Part shown: one piece after another, positions 17,894 through 26,470 of the stretch
Layout of the letters: the number at the start of each line of letters is the position of its first letter
Position numbering within the stretch: position 1 is the stretch's first letter
Origin: a bacterium
Lineage (GTDB): Bacteria > Gemmatimonadota > Glassbacteria > GWA2-58-10
DNA length: 49,574 nt
Assembly: GCA_021372515.1 (NCBI GenBank)
Contig: JAJFUG010000134.1
Location: forward strand, 1-49,574
Reading direction: 5' to 3'
Made by a program: the position numbers and the translations under genes
The notes under the pieces: generated by a model
Database searches by the model: none
Seen by the model: only the letters and a program-made list of their open reading frames with translations
What the model was told of the DNA's origin: nothing

Positions 17894-19966
17894 TCAATTC
17901 GTAACGGGCAGGAACGAATAGGTATCGGCATAGTACAGCATCTGGGCCGTGAAATCCTCCGGGTACTCCACTTGCACGTCCACCACGTTCCCGTCCTGCA
18001 GCACGGGCTTGAGCAGCGGGTTGATGAAACCCGAATAGGGCGCGATGTTCAGCTTGGCGTAGCGCGCCAGCACCTCCTGGTGCAGCGCCGGGTCCACCTT
18101 GACGCCGTAGTTTTCCACCAGGGCCTGCCCGCCGGTGTAGTCGCCCTCGCTCTCAATGCGCTGTATCTCGCGCAGGAGCGCGCCGAACAGCACGCGCAGC
18201 TTGTCGTAGTCGTTCACCACGTAGTAGGTCTTGCCGTCCTGGGTGACCGGCTCCACCACCTTGTCCGGGGCGCCTTTTTCCAGCACCCAGCGGCAGACCA
18301 GGGCCCGGTTGCGCATGTGGGCCTCCTCGATCTGCTCGCCGGGCTTGACCCGCGCCAGCTGCACCAGCAGGCCGTTGGTGATGTAGTCGTCATAGGCGGC
18401 CTTGCCCACCTCCGGCGTGGAGATCACGCCGATCTCGACCATCTTGGGGTCGGGCAGGTAGTACAGGGCCACCAGGTCGGCGCGGGCCTCCTCCAGGGTG
18501 CTGCCGTAGTTCTTCAGCGTTTCCTTGGGCTGGCCCACGCCCGGGTTTATCTGCCCGCTGGCGTGTCCGATCACCTCGTGCAGGTCGGTGTGCAGGTTGT
18601 CGGCCAGGTCGCCCCACTGGCGCTGGCGCTCGATGCTCTCGGGCCGGAGGTTGAATTCCTCCAGCACGCCGCTGGTGCGGGCCACCTCATCGTAGGCATG
18701 GACCAGGTTGCTGATAGTGATGCTCTTGGAGCCGTAGCGCGTCCGGATCCAGTTGGCGTTTGGCAGGTTGATCCCGATGGGCGTGGAGGGGGTGACATCC
18801 CCGGCCTCGCCGGCCACGGCGACCACCCGGCCGCTGATCCCGGTGACTTTTTTCTTCTTGTGCTGGTCCAGGATCGGCGAGTGGTCCTCGAACCACTGGG
18901 CCTGGCCGGCGATGGCCTCCATGCGCCGGGTGGACTCCCGGTCCTTGAAATAGACCAGCGACTCGTAGGTGGCCCGGAACCCGAGGGCATCGCCGTAGGT
19001 CTCGATGAACCCGTTTATCACATCCACCGTGGCGGTGGAGTCCTCGACCCAGAGGATACTGAACTGGTCGAACTGTTTCAGGTCGCCGCTGCGGTAGAAC
19101 TGTATCAGCGCCTCCAGGGCCTTGCGCTGGCTTTCGTTCTCGGCCACGCCGGCGGCTTTTTCCAGCCAGAACACGATCTTCTCGATGGCCGGGCCGTACA
19201 TCCCGCCCACTTTCCAGACCCGCTCCTCGATCTGGCCGTTCTCTTTGACCAGCTTGGAGTTGAGGCCCCAGGAGACCGGTTCCGGGTCCTGGGGGTTCAT
19301 TTTCGCCTTATAGTAAGCCTCGGCCTCGGCCTGGGTCACGCCCTCGTAGAAATTGTTGGCGCTGGAGGTGACCAGGTCCACGCTTGAATCGAGGTTCACC
19401 CGCTTGGCCGCCACCGCGGGGTCGAACAGCACCGGGGTCAGGCGCGCGGCGAGTTGGGCCACGCTCTCGCCGTCCTGCAGCGGGAAACCGGCCGGGTCGG
19501 AGCCCTCGGCCAGCTCGGCGAAATATTCGGCCGGGAAACCGGGCATGATCTTGTTGTTCGAGTAGTGATGGTGGATTCCGTTGGAGAACCAGACCCGCTT
19601 CACGTAGACCATGAAATCCTTCCAGTTCTGGCTCTCGCGGTCACCCTTGTAAGTGCGTACGATGTTCTCGAGGCTGTGGCGCACCGTGAGGTTGTACTTG
19701 CAGTTCTGGTCCCAGAGGATGTCGCGGCCGCTCAGGCCGGCCTCGTACAGGTAGTAGACCAGCGCTTTCTGCTGCGGGCTGAGCTGCTCGAAAGCCGGAA
19801 TCTGGTAGCGCAGGACTTTCAGGTCGGCGAACTGCTCGGCCAGGTACTTGAACTGGGGTCCGGTCTGGGTTGCGGATTGCATACGGTCTTTGTTCTCCCC
19901 GCCGCGGCAGGCTGTCAGGGCAAGGACAGCTGTCAGGGCCATGAACGCCACGTTTCTGGTCAGCAA
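17894..19966 (-). CDS. dipeptidyl-peptidase III-like metallopeptidase (family M49), lipoprotein
   Basis: 690 residues. The M49 zinc motif HEVIGH is at 463-468 (family HExxGH, one residue longer than the common HExxH), and the second motif EEARAD is at 492-497 with Glu493 as the expected third ligand. The family releases dipeptides from the N-terminus of oligopeptides. A lipoprotein signal with Cys20 (LALTACRGG) implies a periplasmic or surface location, whereas eukaryotic DPP III is cytosolic. The start is TTG at 19966, supported by AGGAGG 4 nt upstream; there is no in-frame ATG before the signal peptide core. It is upstream of the hybrid kinase on the same strand but separated by a strong hairpin, so probably its own transcript. 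Confidence 0.92.
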   Translation of the reverse strand: MLTRNVAFMALTAVLALTACRGGENKDRMQSATQTGPQFKYLAEQFADLKVLRYQIPAFEQLSPQQKALVYYLYEAGLSGRDILWDQNCKYNLTVRHSLENIVRTYKGDRESQNWKDFMVYVKRVWFSNGIHHHYSNNKIMPGFPAEYFAELAEGSDPAGFPLQDGESVAQLAARLTPVLFDPAVAAKRVNLDSSVDLVTSSANNFYEGVTQAEAEAYYKAKMNPQDPEPVSWGLNSKLVKENGQIEERVWKVGGMYGPAIEKIVFWLEKAAGVAENESQRKALEALIQFYRSGDLKQFDQFSILWVEDSTATVDVINGFIETYGDALGFRATYESLVYFKDRESTRRMEAIAGQAQWFEDHSPILDQHKKKKVTGISGRVVAVAGEAGDVTPSTPIGINLPNANWIRTRYGSKSITISNLVHAYDEVARTSGVLEEFNLRPESIERQRQWGDLADNLHTDLHEVIGHASGQINPGVGQPKETLKNYGSTLEEARADLVALYYLPDPKMVEIGVISTPEVGKAAYDDYITNGLLVQLARVKPGEQIEEAHMRNRALVCRWVLEKGAPDKVVEPVTQDGKTYYVVNDYDKLRVLFGALLREIQRIESEGDYTGGQALVENYGVKVDPALHQEVLARYAKLNIAPYSGFINPLLKPVLQDGNVVDVQVEYPEDFTAQMLYYADTYSFLPVTN

Positions 19967-20096
19967 ATGTCCTCCTTGAGGAAGGGTTGATGTATGGATG
20001 AATAGTACCGTATCCGGCGGCCGGAGTCAATCCACTTGCGCAGTATGGCCTTGGCCTCGCAGCATATGCGGGGACTGCGTGCAGTGTGCGGAAGGT

Positions 20097-21308
20097 TCAG
20101 AACACAAGACGGAGCCACAGCGCGGCGATAAGGAGCGTGGCCAGGGTGACCGGCACCCCCACCCGGGCGTGCTCGCTCCAGGTGATCCGGACCCCGTAGC
20201 GGCCGGCCTGGTCGGCCACGATCAGGTTGGCGATGGAGCCGACCAGCAGGAAATTGCCGGCCAGGGTGGAGGACAGGGCCAGCACCGCCCCGGCCTGTGG
20301 CTGCGTGGCCGAGGGCAGAAGGAGCATCACCGCGGGCACGTTGGAGACCAGGTTGCTCAGGGCCGCGCTCAGCACGAACAGCCAGCCGGGGGCGGCCGGG
20401 TCCATACCCCGCTCGGCGGCGCCCTGCAGAAAGACCTCCAGCCAGCCGCTTTGCTGAAGGGCGTAATTGACCACGAACAACCCGCAGAACAGCACGATCA
20501 ACTGCCAGTCCACCAGGGCCAGCATCTCGCGCGAGCGCATCCGCCGCGAGCAGAGCAACAGGCCGGCCGCAGCGAGGGCCGCCGCCTCGCGCGGCCAGGG
20601 GGCCAGCAGGAAAAAGACCACCAGCGCCACCAGCACGGCCAGGCCCTTGTAGGCCTGCCAGCGGTTGATCGGCGGCCCGTCCACCGGAGCGCCGCCGCCC
20701 GGACGGCGCCATTTCTTGCGGTAGAGCAGGTACACCACCGCCCAGACCACGGCCAGGCCCAGGGCCACCGGCGCGAACGCGGTCAGCAGGTAGCCGCGGA
20801 ACGACAGGTGCAGCACCTGGCCGATCAGCATGTTCTGCGGGTTGCCGATCAGCGTGGCCGCGGAGCCGACGTTGGCCGAACAGGCCAGGGCCAGAAGGAA
20901 CGGCAGCGGGTCCAGCCCGCGGGCGCGGCAGCATTCGATCAGCACCGGGGCCACCGCCAGGCAGACTATGTCATTGGCCAGCAGGGCGGAAAGCCCCGCC
21001 ACGGTCAGGATCACCAGGGCCAGGAGCCACGGCGGGCTCACCCGCGCCGCTCCCACCCGCCGCACCAGCCAGGTGTAGAACCCGGCCAGGCGGAACTGCG
21101 CCGAAACTATCATCAGCCCGAACAGAAGGGCCATGGTGGGAAGGTCCACCGCCTGCGCGGCCGAGCCGGTGCCCACCCGTCCCAGGGCCAGCAGGGCGAT
21201 CGAGCCCAGCAGAGCCACCCCGGTGCGGTCGAGCGCCAGCGGCGGTATCCCGCCCAGGAACATCCCCAGGTACACCAGCAGAAAGATTGCCAGGACCGAA
21301 TAATCCAC
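20097..21308 (-). CDS. SLC13/ArsB-NhaD-type (IT superfamily) anion permease
   Basis: 403 residues from GTG 21308, with about 10-12 hydrophobic segments throughout. Recognisable family features are ALLANDIVCLAVAPVLIECC in the middle, GSAATLIGNPQNMLIGQVLH just after it, and LSNLVSNVPAVMLLLPSA with GNFLLVGSIANLIVADQA in the second half: the two inverted halves with their N-P-containing hairpins. Members move dicarboxylates, citrate, sulfate or arsenite, or exchange Na+/H+; the substrate cannot be set from sequence. The frame is open upstream to 21575, but that part is not membrane-like and has no ribosome site, so GTG 21308 (VDYSVLAIFLLVYLGMFLGG) is preferred. It is divergent from the UPF0173 gene across 286 bp, which must hold both promoters. 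Confidence 0.85.
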   Translation of the reverse strand: MDYSVLAIFLLVYLGMFLGGIPPLALDRTGVALLGSIALLALGRVGTGSAAQAVDLPTMALLFGLMIVSAQFRLAGFYTWLVRRVGAARVSPPWLLALVILTVAGLSALLANDIVCLAVAPVLIECCRARGLDPLPFLLALACSANVGSAATLIGNPQNMLIGQVLHLSFRGYLLTAFAPVALGLAVVWAVVYLLYRKKWRRPGGGAPVDGPPINRWQAYKGLAVLVALVVFFLLAPWPREAAALAAAGLLLCSRRMRSREMLALVDWQLIVLFCGLFVVNYALQQSGWLEVFLQGAAERGMDPAAPGWLFVLSAALSNLVSNVPAVMLLLPSATQPQAGAVLALSSTLAGNFLLVGSIANLIVADQAGRYGVRITWSEHARVGVPVTLATLLIAALWLRLVF

Positions 21309-21594
21309 TGTCGCCCCGCCGCAGGAGAGTATTTCCTGGGCCCGACCCGATCGGGCCGGCCCAGCGGAACATGAATAATATCTTGAAGCGCCCCGCCTGG
21401 CAACAACCTGCTTCCACAGTCGGACCGGAGCTCCCGTCCGGCGGTCCCGCCCGTGGCGCGGCCCCGGCGGCGGCTTCGCCTCTCCCTTGAACATATGGGG
21501 CCATGGATTTATATTGGAACTCCGGGCTGGCCCCAGGGAGCAGGCAGCTCCCTCGCCCCCCGCACCCCCCAACACAACCAGGGAGCGCCACCCA

Positions 21595-22278
21595 ATGGCA
21601 AGCCTTACCTATTACGGACACGCCGCGTTCCGGATCGACACCGGGCGGCACAAGGTTCTGTTCGACCCCTACCTGACCGGTAACCCGCACGCCACGGTCA
21701 AGGCGGAGAGCGTGGAGTGCGACGCGATCCTGCTCAGCCACGGCCACAGCGACCACCTGGGCGACACGGTCGCCATCTCGCGCCGCACCGGCGCGCCGGT
21801 GGTCACCACCTACGAGCTGGCCGGGTTCCTCGCCGAGAAGGGCGTTTCGGTCCACCGCATGCACATCGGCGGAAAGTACGAGTTCGAGTTCGGCACGGTC
21901 AAGCTCACTCCGGCCTTTCACGGCGGCGGAGTGGAGGGGGCCCCGGGGGTCTACTGCACGCCCTGCGGTTTCCTGCTCAAGTCCGAGGGCCACACGGTAT
22001 ATTATCCCGGCGATACGGCCCTGACCATCGAGTTCGACCTGATCGGGCGGCTCAACCACATCGACACTGTCCTGCTGCCCATCGGCGACAATTTCACCAT
22101 GGGACCGGAGGACGCCCTCGAGGCGGTGCGGATGCTGCGGCCCAAGACAGTGGTGCCCCTGCACTACAACACCTGGGAGGTGATCACCCAGGACCCGGAG
22201 GCTTTCAAGCGCCGGGTGGAGGCCCTGACCCCGGCTCAGGTGACCGTGGTCCGGCCCGGCGACACCGTGGAGCTTTGA
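21595..22278 (+). CDS. UPF0173 metallo-beta-lactamase-fold hydrolase
   Basis: 227 residues, the standard size. The zinc motif HGHSDH (His49, His51, Asp53, His54) follows [18 protein letters not shown] supplies the bridging Asp and [10 protein letters not shown] the last His. The N-terminus [14 protein letters not shown] is the hallmark of the UPF0173 group (conserved, cytoplasmic, substrate unknown, often called metal-dependent hydrolase). ATG 21595 is chosen because GGGAG lies 9 nt upstream; the open frame continues 36 codons further but is proline-rich and unlike homologues. The glycine cleavage subunit gene starts 50 nt downstream on the same strand. Confidence 0.9.
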   Translation: MASLTYYGHAAFRIDTGRHKVLFDPYLTGNPHATVKAESVECDAILLSHGHSDHLGDTVAISRRTGAPVVTTYELAGFLAEKGVSVHRMHIGGKYEFEFGTVKLTPAFHGGGVEGAPGVYCTPCGFLLKSEGHTVYYPGDTALTIEFDLIGRLNHIDTVLLPIGDNFTMGPEDALEAVRMLRPKTVVPLHYNTWEVITQDPEAFKRRVEALTPAQVTVVRPGDTVEL

Positions 22279-22328
22279 CCCGGGCGGCAAACGCCGGCCC
22301 TGAATGTAAACGAACAACTTCAGTCTTT

Positions 22329-23840
22329 ATGGACAGAAACGACCGTGCCATGGATTCCAGCCCGAACAGCACCATTTTCAACCTCTCCCGCGAGGGACGC
22401 CGCGGGGTGCGTTTCCCGGAGCCGGATGTGCCGGTGCGCCCGTTGACCGAGCTCCTGCCGGCCTGGGCCCGCCGCGCCGCGGCGCCCGAGTTGCCCGAGG
22501 TGGACGAGGTGGACGCCGTGCGGCATTTCGTGCGCCTTTCCACGCTCAACTACCACGTGGACAAGGGCCTCTATCCCCTGGGTTCCTGCACGATGAAACA
22601 CAACCCCAAAGTGAACGAGGCCGCGGCCCGTCACCCGCGTTTCGCCGGCCTGCACCCGCACACGCCCGCGGCGGCGAGCCAGGGCGCGCTGCAGGTGATG
22701 CACGAGCTGGCCTCGTACCTGGCCGAGATCGCCGGGGTGTCGCGGGTGACTCTCCAGCCCTCGGCTGGAGCGCAGGGCGAGTTGACCGGCATGCTGGTGA
22801 TCCGCGCCTGGCACCAGGCCCAGGGCCATCCCCGCAGCAAGGTGCTGATCCCGGACAGCGCCCACGGCACCAACCCGGCCAGCCTGGCCATTGCCGGCTA
22901 CCAGCCCGTGGTGCTCAAGAGCGGGCCGGACGGGCTTATCGACCTGGAGCGGCTGGCCGCCCTGACTGACAGCGACACCGCGGCCATGATGATCACCAAC
23001 CCCAACACCCTGGGGCTGTTCGAGAAGAACCTGCCCAAGGCCGCCGGGATCCTGCACGCGGCCGGGGCCAAGCTCTACATGGATGGGGCCAACCTGAACG
23101 CCCTGCTCGGGCGCGCCCGCCCCGGGGATCTGGGGGTGGACGTCCTGCATTTCAACCTGCACAAGACATTCAGCACGCCCCACGGCGGCGGAGGACCGGG
23201 CGCCGGGCCGGTGGGAGTGAGCGCAGAGCTGGCTCCGTTCCTGCCCGTGCCGGTGGTGGAAAAGGGCGAGGTGGGCTACTACCTGGACTACGACCGCCCG
23301 CAGTCCATCGGCAAGCTGCACGGGCTGTACGGCAATTTCGGGGTGCTGCTGCGGGCCTGGGTCTACATCCGCATGCACGGGGCCGCGGGCCTCAAGCGCG
23401 TGACCGAGATGGCGGTGCTCAACGCCAACTACATCAAGAACCGGCTTCTGCCGCATTTCGACCTGCCCTACAGCGGGGACTGCCTTCACGAGTGTGTGTT
23501 CAGCGGCACGCGCCAGAAAGCCCAGGGCGTGCGCACTCTGGACATGGCCAAGCGCCTTCTCGACTACGGGTTCCACGCGCCCACGATCTATTTCCCGCTG
23601 ATCGTGCAGGAGGCGCTGATGATCGAGCCGACCGAGACCGAGAGCCCGGAGAGTCTGGACTCTTTCTGCGAGGCCATGATCCGGGTGGCGGCAGAGGCGC
23701 GGGAGAACCCCGATCTGCTGCAGAAAGCGCCCGTCACCACTCCGGTGGGCCGTCTCAACGAGGGCAAGGCCGCCCGTGAGCTGAATGTCTGCTGCCGGAT
23801 CGACCTGCCGGGCTACGGGGACACGCCGGATGAGCCCTGA
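22329..23840 (+). CDS. gcvPB: glycine dehydrogenase (decarboxylating) subunit 2
   Basis: 504 residues; the C-terminal half of the two-subunit form of glycine cleavage P-protein. With subunit 1 and PLP it decarboxylates glycine and passes the aminomethyl group to lipoylated H-protein. The PLP lysine lies in [20 protein letters not shown] (about Lys279). [28 protein letters not shown] and [16 protein letters not shown] are family blocks. ATG 22329 is used; ATG 22350 is an alternative, and neither has a clear ribosome site. The open frame extends upstream inside the UPF0173 gene but is a shadow there. No gcvPA, gcvT or gcvH is in the window, although gcvPA normally precedes gcvPB. Its last 11 nt overlap the acyltransferase gene. 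Confidence 0.95.
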   Translation: MDRNDRAMDSSPNSTIFNLSREGRRGVRFPEPDVPVRPLTELLPAWARRAAAPELPEVDEVDAVRHFVRLSTLNYHVDKGLYPLGSCTMKHNPKVNEAAARHPRFAGLHPHTPAAASQGALQVMHELASYLAEIAGVSRVTLQPSAGAQGELTGMLVIRAWHQAQGHPRSKVLIPDSAHGTNPASLAIAGYQPVVLKSGPDGLIDLERLAALTDSDTAAMMITNPNTLGLFEKNLPKAAGILHAAGAKLYMDGANLNALLGRARPGDLGVDVLHFNLHKTFSTPHGGGGPGAGPVGVSAELAPFLPVPVVEKGEVGYYLDYDRPQSIGKLHGLYGNFGVLLRAWVYIRMHGAAGLKRVTEMAVLNANYIKNRLLPHFDLPYSGDCLHECVFSGTRQKAQGVRTLDMAKRLLDYGFHAPTIYFPLIVQEALMIEPTETESPESLDSFCEAMIRVAAEARENPDLLQKAPVTTPVGRLNEGKAARELNVCCRIDLPGYGDTPDEP

Positions 23841-24687
23841 GTTTGGCCGTCCCTGGCGTTTCCTGGACAGCGGTCCGGGCGGGGCTGCGTTCAACATGGC
23901 CCTGGACGAGGCCATTCTACGCGCGGTGTCAGCGGGAGAATCGCCGCCCGTGCTGCGGGTCTACCGCTGGAGCGGTCCCGCTGTCTCCCTGGGCTATGCC
24001 CAGCGCGCCGGGCGCGAGCTGGACCTCGCCGCCTGCGCCGCCGCCGGGGTGAGCGTGGTGCGCCGCTTGACCGGCGGGCGCGCCGTGTGGCATGATGATG
24101 AGCTGACCTACTCTTTCGCCGGGCCCTCCGGCACGGAACGCCTGGGAGGCTCCATCAGCGAGAGCTGGTGGCTGATCGCGCAGGCTATCGCCGGGTCGCT
24201 GGAGGGCCTGGGCGCACGCACCGACCTGGCCGCCACTGGCTGGCCGCGCAAGGCCGCCTCGCACCCCGGCTCGGCCAACCCCTGCTTTTCCAGCGCCACC
24301 CGTCACGAGATCGCATTCCAGGGCCGCAAACTGGTTGGCAGCGCCCAGCGTCGGGTGGAGGGCGCGTTCCTGCAGCAGGGCTCGCTCCTTCTGACCAACT
24401 GCCAGGGCCGTTTCCTGGATTTCCTGCCCGCCTGGGTGGATGAGGACTCCCGCGCCCGGATGCGCCAGGCCCTGGAGCAGGGCGTGACCGGCCTTGACCG
24501 GGCGGCCGGACGGTATGTATGCTATGAGGAGGCCGCCGCGGCGTTCCACCTCGGGTTCGCGCAGTCGTTCGGGACAGCCCTGGAGCCGGATACGCCGAGC
24601 GATTTTGAGATGAGCCTGGCCCGGCACCTGGCCCGCAGCCGCTACAGCGACCCGGACTGGCCGAACCGTGAGCGTAAAAATCAATAA
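23830..24687 (+). CDS. lipoate-protein ligase / octanoyltransferase (LipM-like)
   Basis: 285 residues, biotin/lipoate transferase fold. [20 protein letters not shown] (about 76-95) is the substrate-binding block. [20 protein letters not shown] carries Cys152 and Lys167, and LQQGSLLL follows. A Cys at that position is the nucleophile in LipM octanoyltransferases; LplA ligases usually lack it, so I favour octanoyl transfer from acyl-ACP to GcvH or E2 domains, with lipoate ligation as the alternative. There is no separate LplA C-terminal domain. The start ATG 23830 lies inside the end of gcvPB (11-nt overlap), implying translational coupling and a role in lipoylating the glycine cleavage H-protein. 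Confidence 0.88.
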   Translation: MSPEFGRPWRFLDSGPGGAAFNMALDEAILRAVSAGESPPVLRVYRWSGPAVSLGYAQRAGRELDLAACAAAGVSVVRRLTGGRAVWHDDELTYSFAGPSGTERLGGSISESWWLIAQAIAGSLEGLGARTDLAATGWPRKAASHPGSANPCFSSATRHEIAFQGRKLVGSAQRRVEGAFLQQGSLLLTNCQGRFLDFLPAWVDEDSRARMRQALEQGVTGLDRAAGRYVCYEEAAAAFHLGFAQSFGTALEPDTPSDFEMSLARHLARSRYSDPDWPNRERKNQ

Positions 24688-24712
24688 CTGAGAACCCGAA
24701 CCGGACGGAAGC

Positions 24713-25393
24713 ATGCCGATACAGATACATCCCTCGATCCTGAACGCCGACCACGCGCACATGCAGAGCGAGTTCGACCGGATCAAAGCGGCCGGGGCGG
24801 ATGGCATCCACCTGGACATAATGGACGGCCGTTTCGTGGAGCCGGTCACGTTCGACCTGGACACGATCCGGCGCTACGTGCAAATGATCGACTTGCCGTT
24901 CGACGCCCACCTGATGATCGTGGAGCCGGAGCGTCACGTGGATGAGTATGTGGACGCCGGGGCGAGCCTGGTCAATTTCCACCTCGAAGTGACCGACAAT
25001 CCCGGAGCGATAATCGACCACCTGCACGGCCGCGGGGTGAAAGCCGGGGTGACGATCAACCCCGACACACCGGTGGACGGCGTGCTGAAGCTGGCGGGCA
25101 AGGTCGAGCTGGTGCTGTTCATGAGCGTGTTTCCGGGCTACGGCGGACAGAAATTCATCCCCGGCGTGCTGGACAAGGTGCGCGAGCTGCGCCGCCACTA
25201 TGAAAAATCGGGCTTGGAAACGCCCATGGTCCAGATCGACGGGGGGATCAACCTGGAGACCGCCCCTCTGGCCGTGGCCGCCGGGGTGAACAACCTGGTG
25301 GTCGGGACGTTCATTTTCCGCAGCCCGGACTACGCGGCCACTATCGGCTCGCTGCGCCGGGCGTGCGAGGGCGTGGCTCTGGACTGGAAATGA
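24713..25393 (+). CDS. rpe: ribulose-phosphate 3-epimerase
   Basis: 226 residues, a TIM barrel that interconverts ribulose-5-P and xylulose-5-P in the pentose phosphate pathway. Visible family blocks are HPSILNADHAHM at the start, GIHLDIMDGRFVEPVTF (metal-binding His and Asp), FDAHLMIVEPERHV, VLFMSVFPGYGGQKFIP and VQIDGGINLETA with a GTFIF phosphate loop. Length and order are normal. The spacing from the preceding acyltransferase is 25 nt, so it may share the gcvPB transcript. The dispersed repeat begins 64 nt after its stop. Confidence 0.96.
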   Translation: MPIQIHPSILNADHAHMQSEFDRIKAAGADGIHLDIMDGRFVEPVTFDLDTIRRYVQMIDLPFDAHLMIVEPERHVDEYVDAGASLVNFHLEVTDNPGAIIDHLHGRGVKAGVTINPDTPVDGVLKLAGKVELVLFMSVFPGYGGQKFIPGVLDKVRELRRHYEKSGLETPMVQIDGGINLETAPLAVAAGVNNLVVGTFIFRSPDYAATIGSLRRACEGVALDWK

Positions 25394-25457
25394 GCTTTGA
25401 TGAAGGGGCACGGCATACCGAGCCAGATTTATAAGATTGAATCCCCTCGCTCCCAGC

Positions 25458-25842
25458 AATGTCCGGTTAGGGAGTTGCAGTGAGAAGACGAAAGACTCTG
25501 TTCTGCTTTAGTTTCGGCCAAAGCAGCAAAGCCAGCGGGGGCCGGTACAGGCCGCTTGCCTCGTCCAAACCGCGACATTGTTTCTGACTATGGTGTTCAC
25601 GAAGTATCGATTTCGCTGCCGCGATGCAGCGGCGGAGCTGCCGCGAATCGCCGCCGGGCTGTGCGGCAATTACATCCCTGGCCGTTTCAGGCTCGATTGC
25701 ACGCTGCCCTGGCGGGAGGCTCAGACAGGTGCGGCCCCCAAAGGCAACAACCGCGGCGGCCTGACAGCCGCAGGCGGGTTTACTCTTCTGGGATGCCGGG
25801 CGGTGTCGTAGGGGCGAACCTTGTGTTCGCCCGTGAAACTTT
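25458..25842 (+). repeat. dispersed non-coding repeat, copy A
   Basis: Fills most of the 494-bp gap between rpe and the NUDIX gene. It matches copy B (34315-34685) in four blocks: 25504-25544 (41 nt, 1 difference), 25614-25659 (46 nt, 1), 25680-25742 (63 nt, 2) and 25810-25834 (25 nt, 0), plus a weaker match from AATGTCCGGT at 25458. Spacers differ: 69 vs 58 nt after block 1 and 67 vs 65 nt before block 4, so no reading frame is kept. Block 1 folds as hairpin 25503-25511/25518-25526, block 2 as 25613-25619/25626-25632, block 4 as 25812-25819/25825-25832. It has the same orientation as its neighbours. The rest of the gap (25394-25457, 25843-25887) holds only the NUDIX ribosome site. Confidence 0.9.
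25812..25832 (+). other. terminal hairpin of repeat copy A
   Basis: GGGCGAAC and GTTCGCCC form a perfect 8-bp stem around CTTGT; the identical 25-nt block closes copy B. Similar short hairpins (GGGGCGAACCTTGTGTTCGCCC and relatives) are, from memory, scattered between genes in various environmental bacteria, so this part may be an older, wider repeat attached to the larger unit. No T-run follows. Confidence 0.75.
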
Positions 25843-25887
25843 GCCGTTGTGGCCGGACTGAAGACCGGATAAGGGAGTGTGTTTGAG

Positions 25888-26448
25888 ATGAGCGATCCCA
25901 CAGGCAAGAAAGTCTCCGGCGAGCGGGTGCTGGACGGCTGGCTGCTGAAAGTCGATGTGGACCAGGTGATCGAGCCGGGGCACACGGACGCGGTCCGGCG
26001 CGAGGTGGTGCATCACCCGGGGGCCTCGGCTGTGGTGGCCTGCCTGCCGGGGGGCAGGATCGTGCTGGTGCGCCAGTACCGCTACGCCCTGGATGAGTAT
26101 GTCTGGGAGGTCCCCGCCGGCCGTCTGGAGCCGGGCGAGGACCCGCTGGCCGCCGCGCGCCGCGAGCTGGCCGAGGAGACCGGCTATGTCGCGCGCGAGC
26201 TGACCCTGCTTGCCCGCCTCCACAGCTCGCCGGGTTTCAGCGACGAGGTGGTCTACCTCTACCGCGCCGAGGGTCTCGTTCCGGGCGAACCAAGCCCAGA
26301 CCCGCAGGAGCGTCTGGAGGTCCGCGAGTTCAACCTCCTGGAGGCGCTGGACCTGATCGACGCGGGCCTTATCACCGACTCCAAGACCGTGAGCGCCATC
26401 CTGCTGGCCGGGCGGGATATCTGCCCAGTGGCTGGCCGTCATTCCTGA
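25888..26448 (+). CDS. NUDIX hydrolase, ADP-ribose pyrophosphatase type
   Basis: 186 residues. The Nudix box GRLEPGEDPLAAARRELAEE followed by TGY fits Gx5Ex7REUxEExGU exactly. The preceding VRQYRYALDEYVWEVPAG and the following SPGFSDEVVYLYRAEGL are typical of ADP-ribose pyrophosphatases (NudF group), which hydrolyse ADP-ribose to AMP and ribose-5-P in housecleaning. ATG 25888 is preferred because GGGAG lies 10 nt upstream; GTG 25879 is in frame but abuts that ribosome site. It starts 45 nt after repeat copy A and is 22 nt ahead of the dehydrogenase gene, probably co-transcribed. Confidence 0.92.
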   Translation: MSDPTGKKVSGERVLDGWLLKVDVDQVIEPGHTDAVRREVVHHPGASAVVACLPGGRIVLVRQYRYALDEYVWEVPAGRLEPGEDPLAAARRELAEETGYVARELTLLARLHSSPGFSDEVVYLYRAEGLVPGEPSPDPQERLEVREFNLLEALDLIDAGLITDSKTVSAILLAGRDICPVAGRHS

Positions 26449-26470
26449 TCCCAGAGACGGAAATCCGCAT

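Noticed and set aside
17825-19387. 520-codon open frame opposite the M49 peptidase
   Set aside because: Composition is that of an antisense frame; it also spans the hairpin at 17848-17876.
21717-22328. Upstream extension of the gcvPB frame
   Set aside because: Lies inside the UPF0173 gene in another frame, is Arg/Gly/Pro-rich, and is unlike GcvPB N-termini.
25467-25985. Open frames through repeat copy A (both strands) and their counterparts in copy B (for example minus 34355-34645)
   Set aside because: Shared peptide pieces arise from the conserved DNA blocks, but spacer lengths differ by 11 and 2 nt between copies, so no full frame is kept; no ribosome site.
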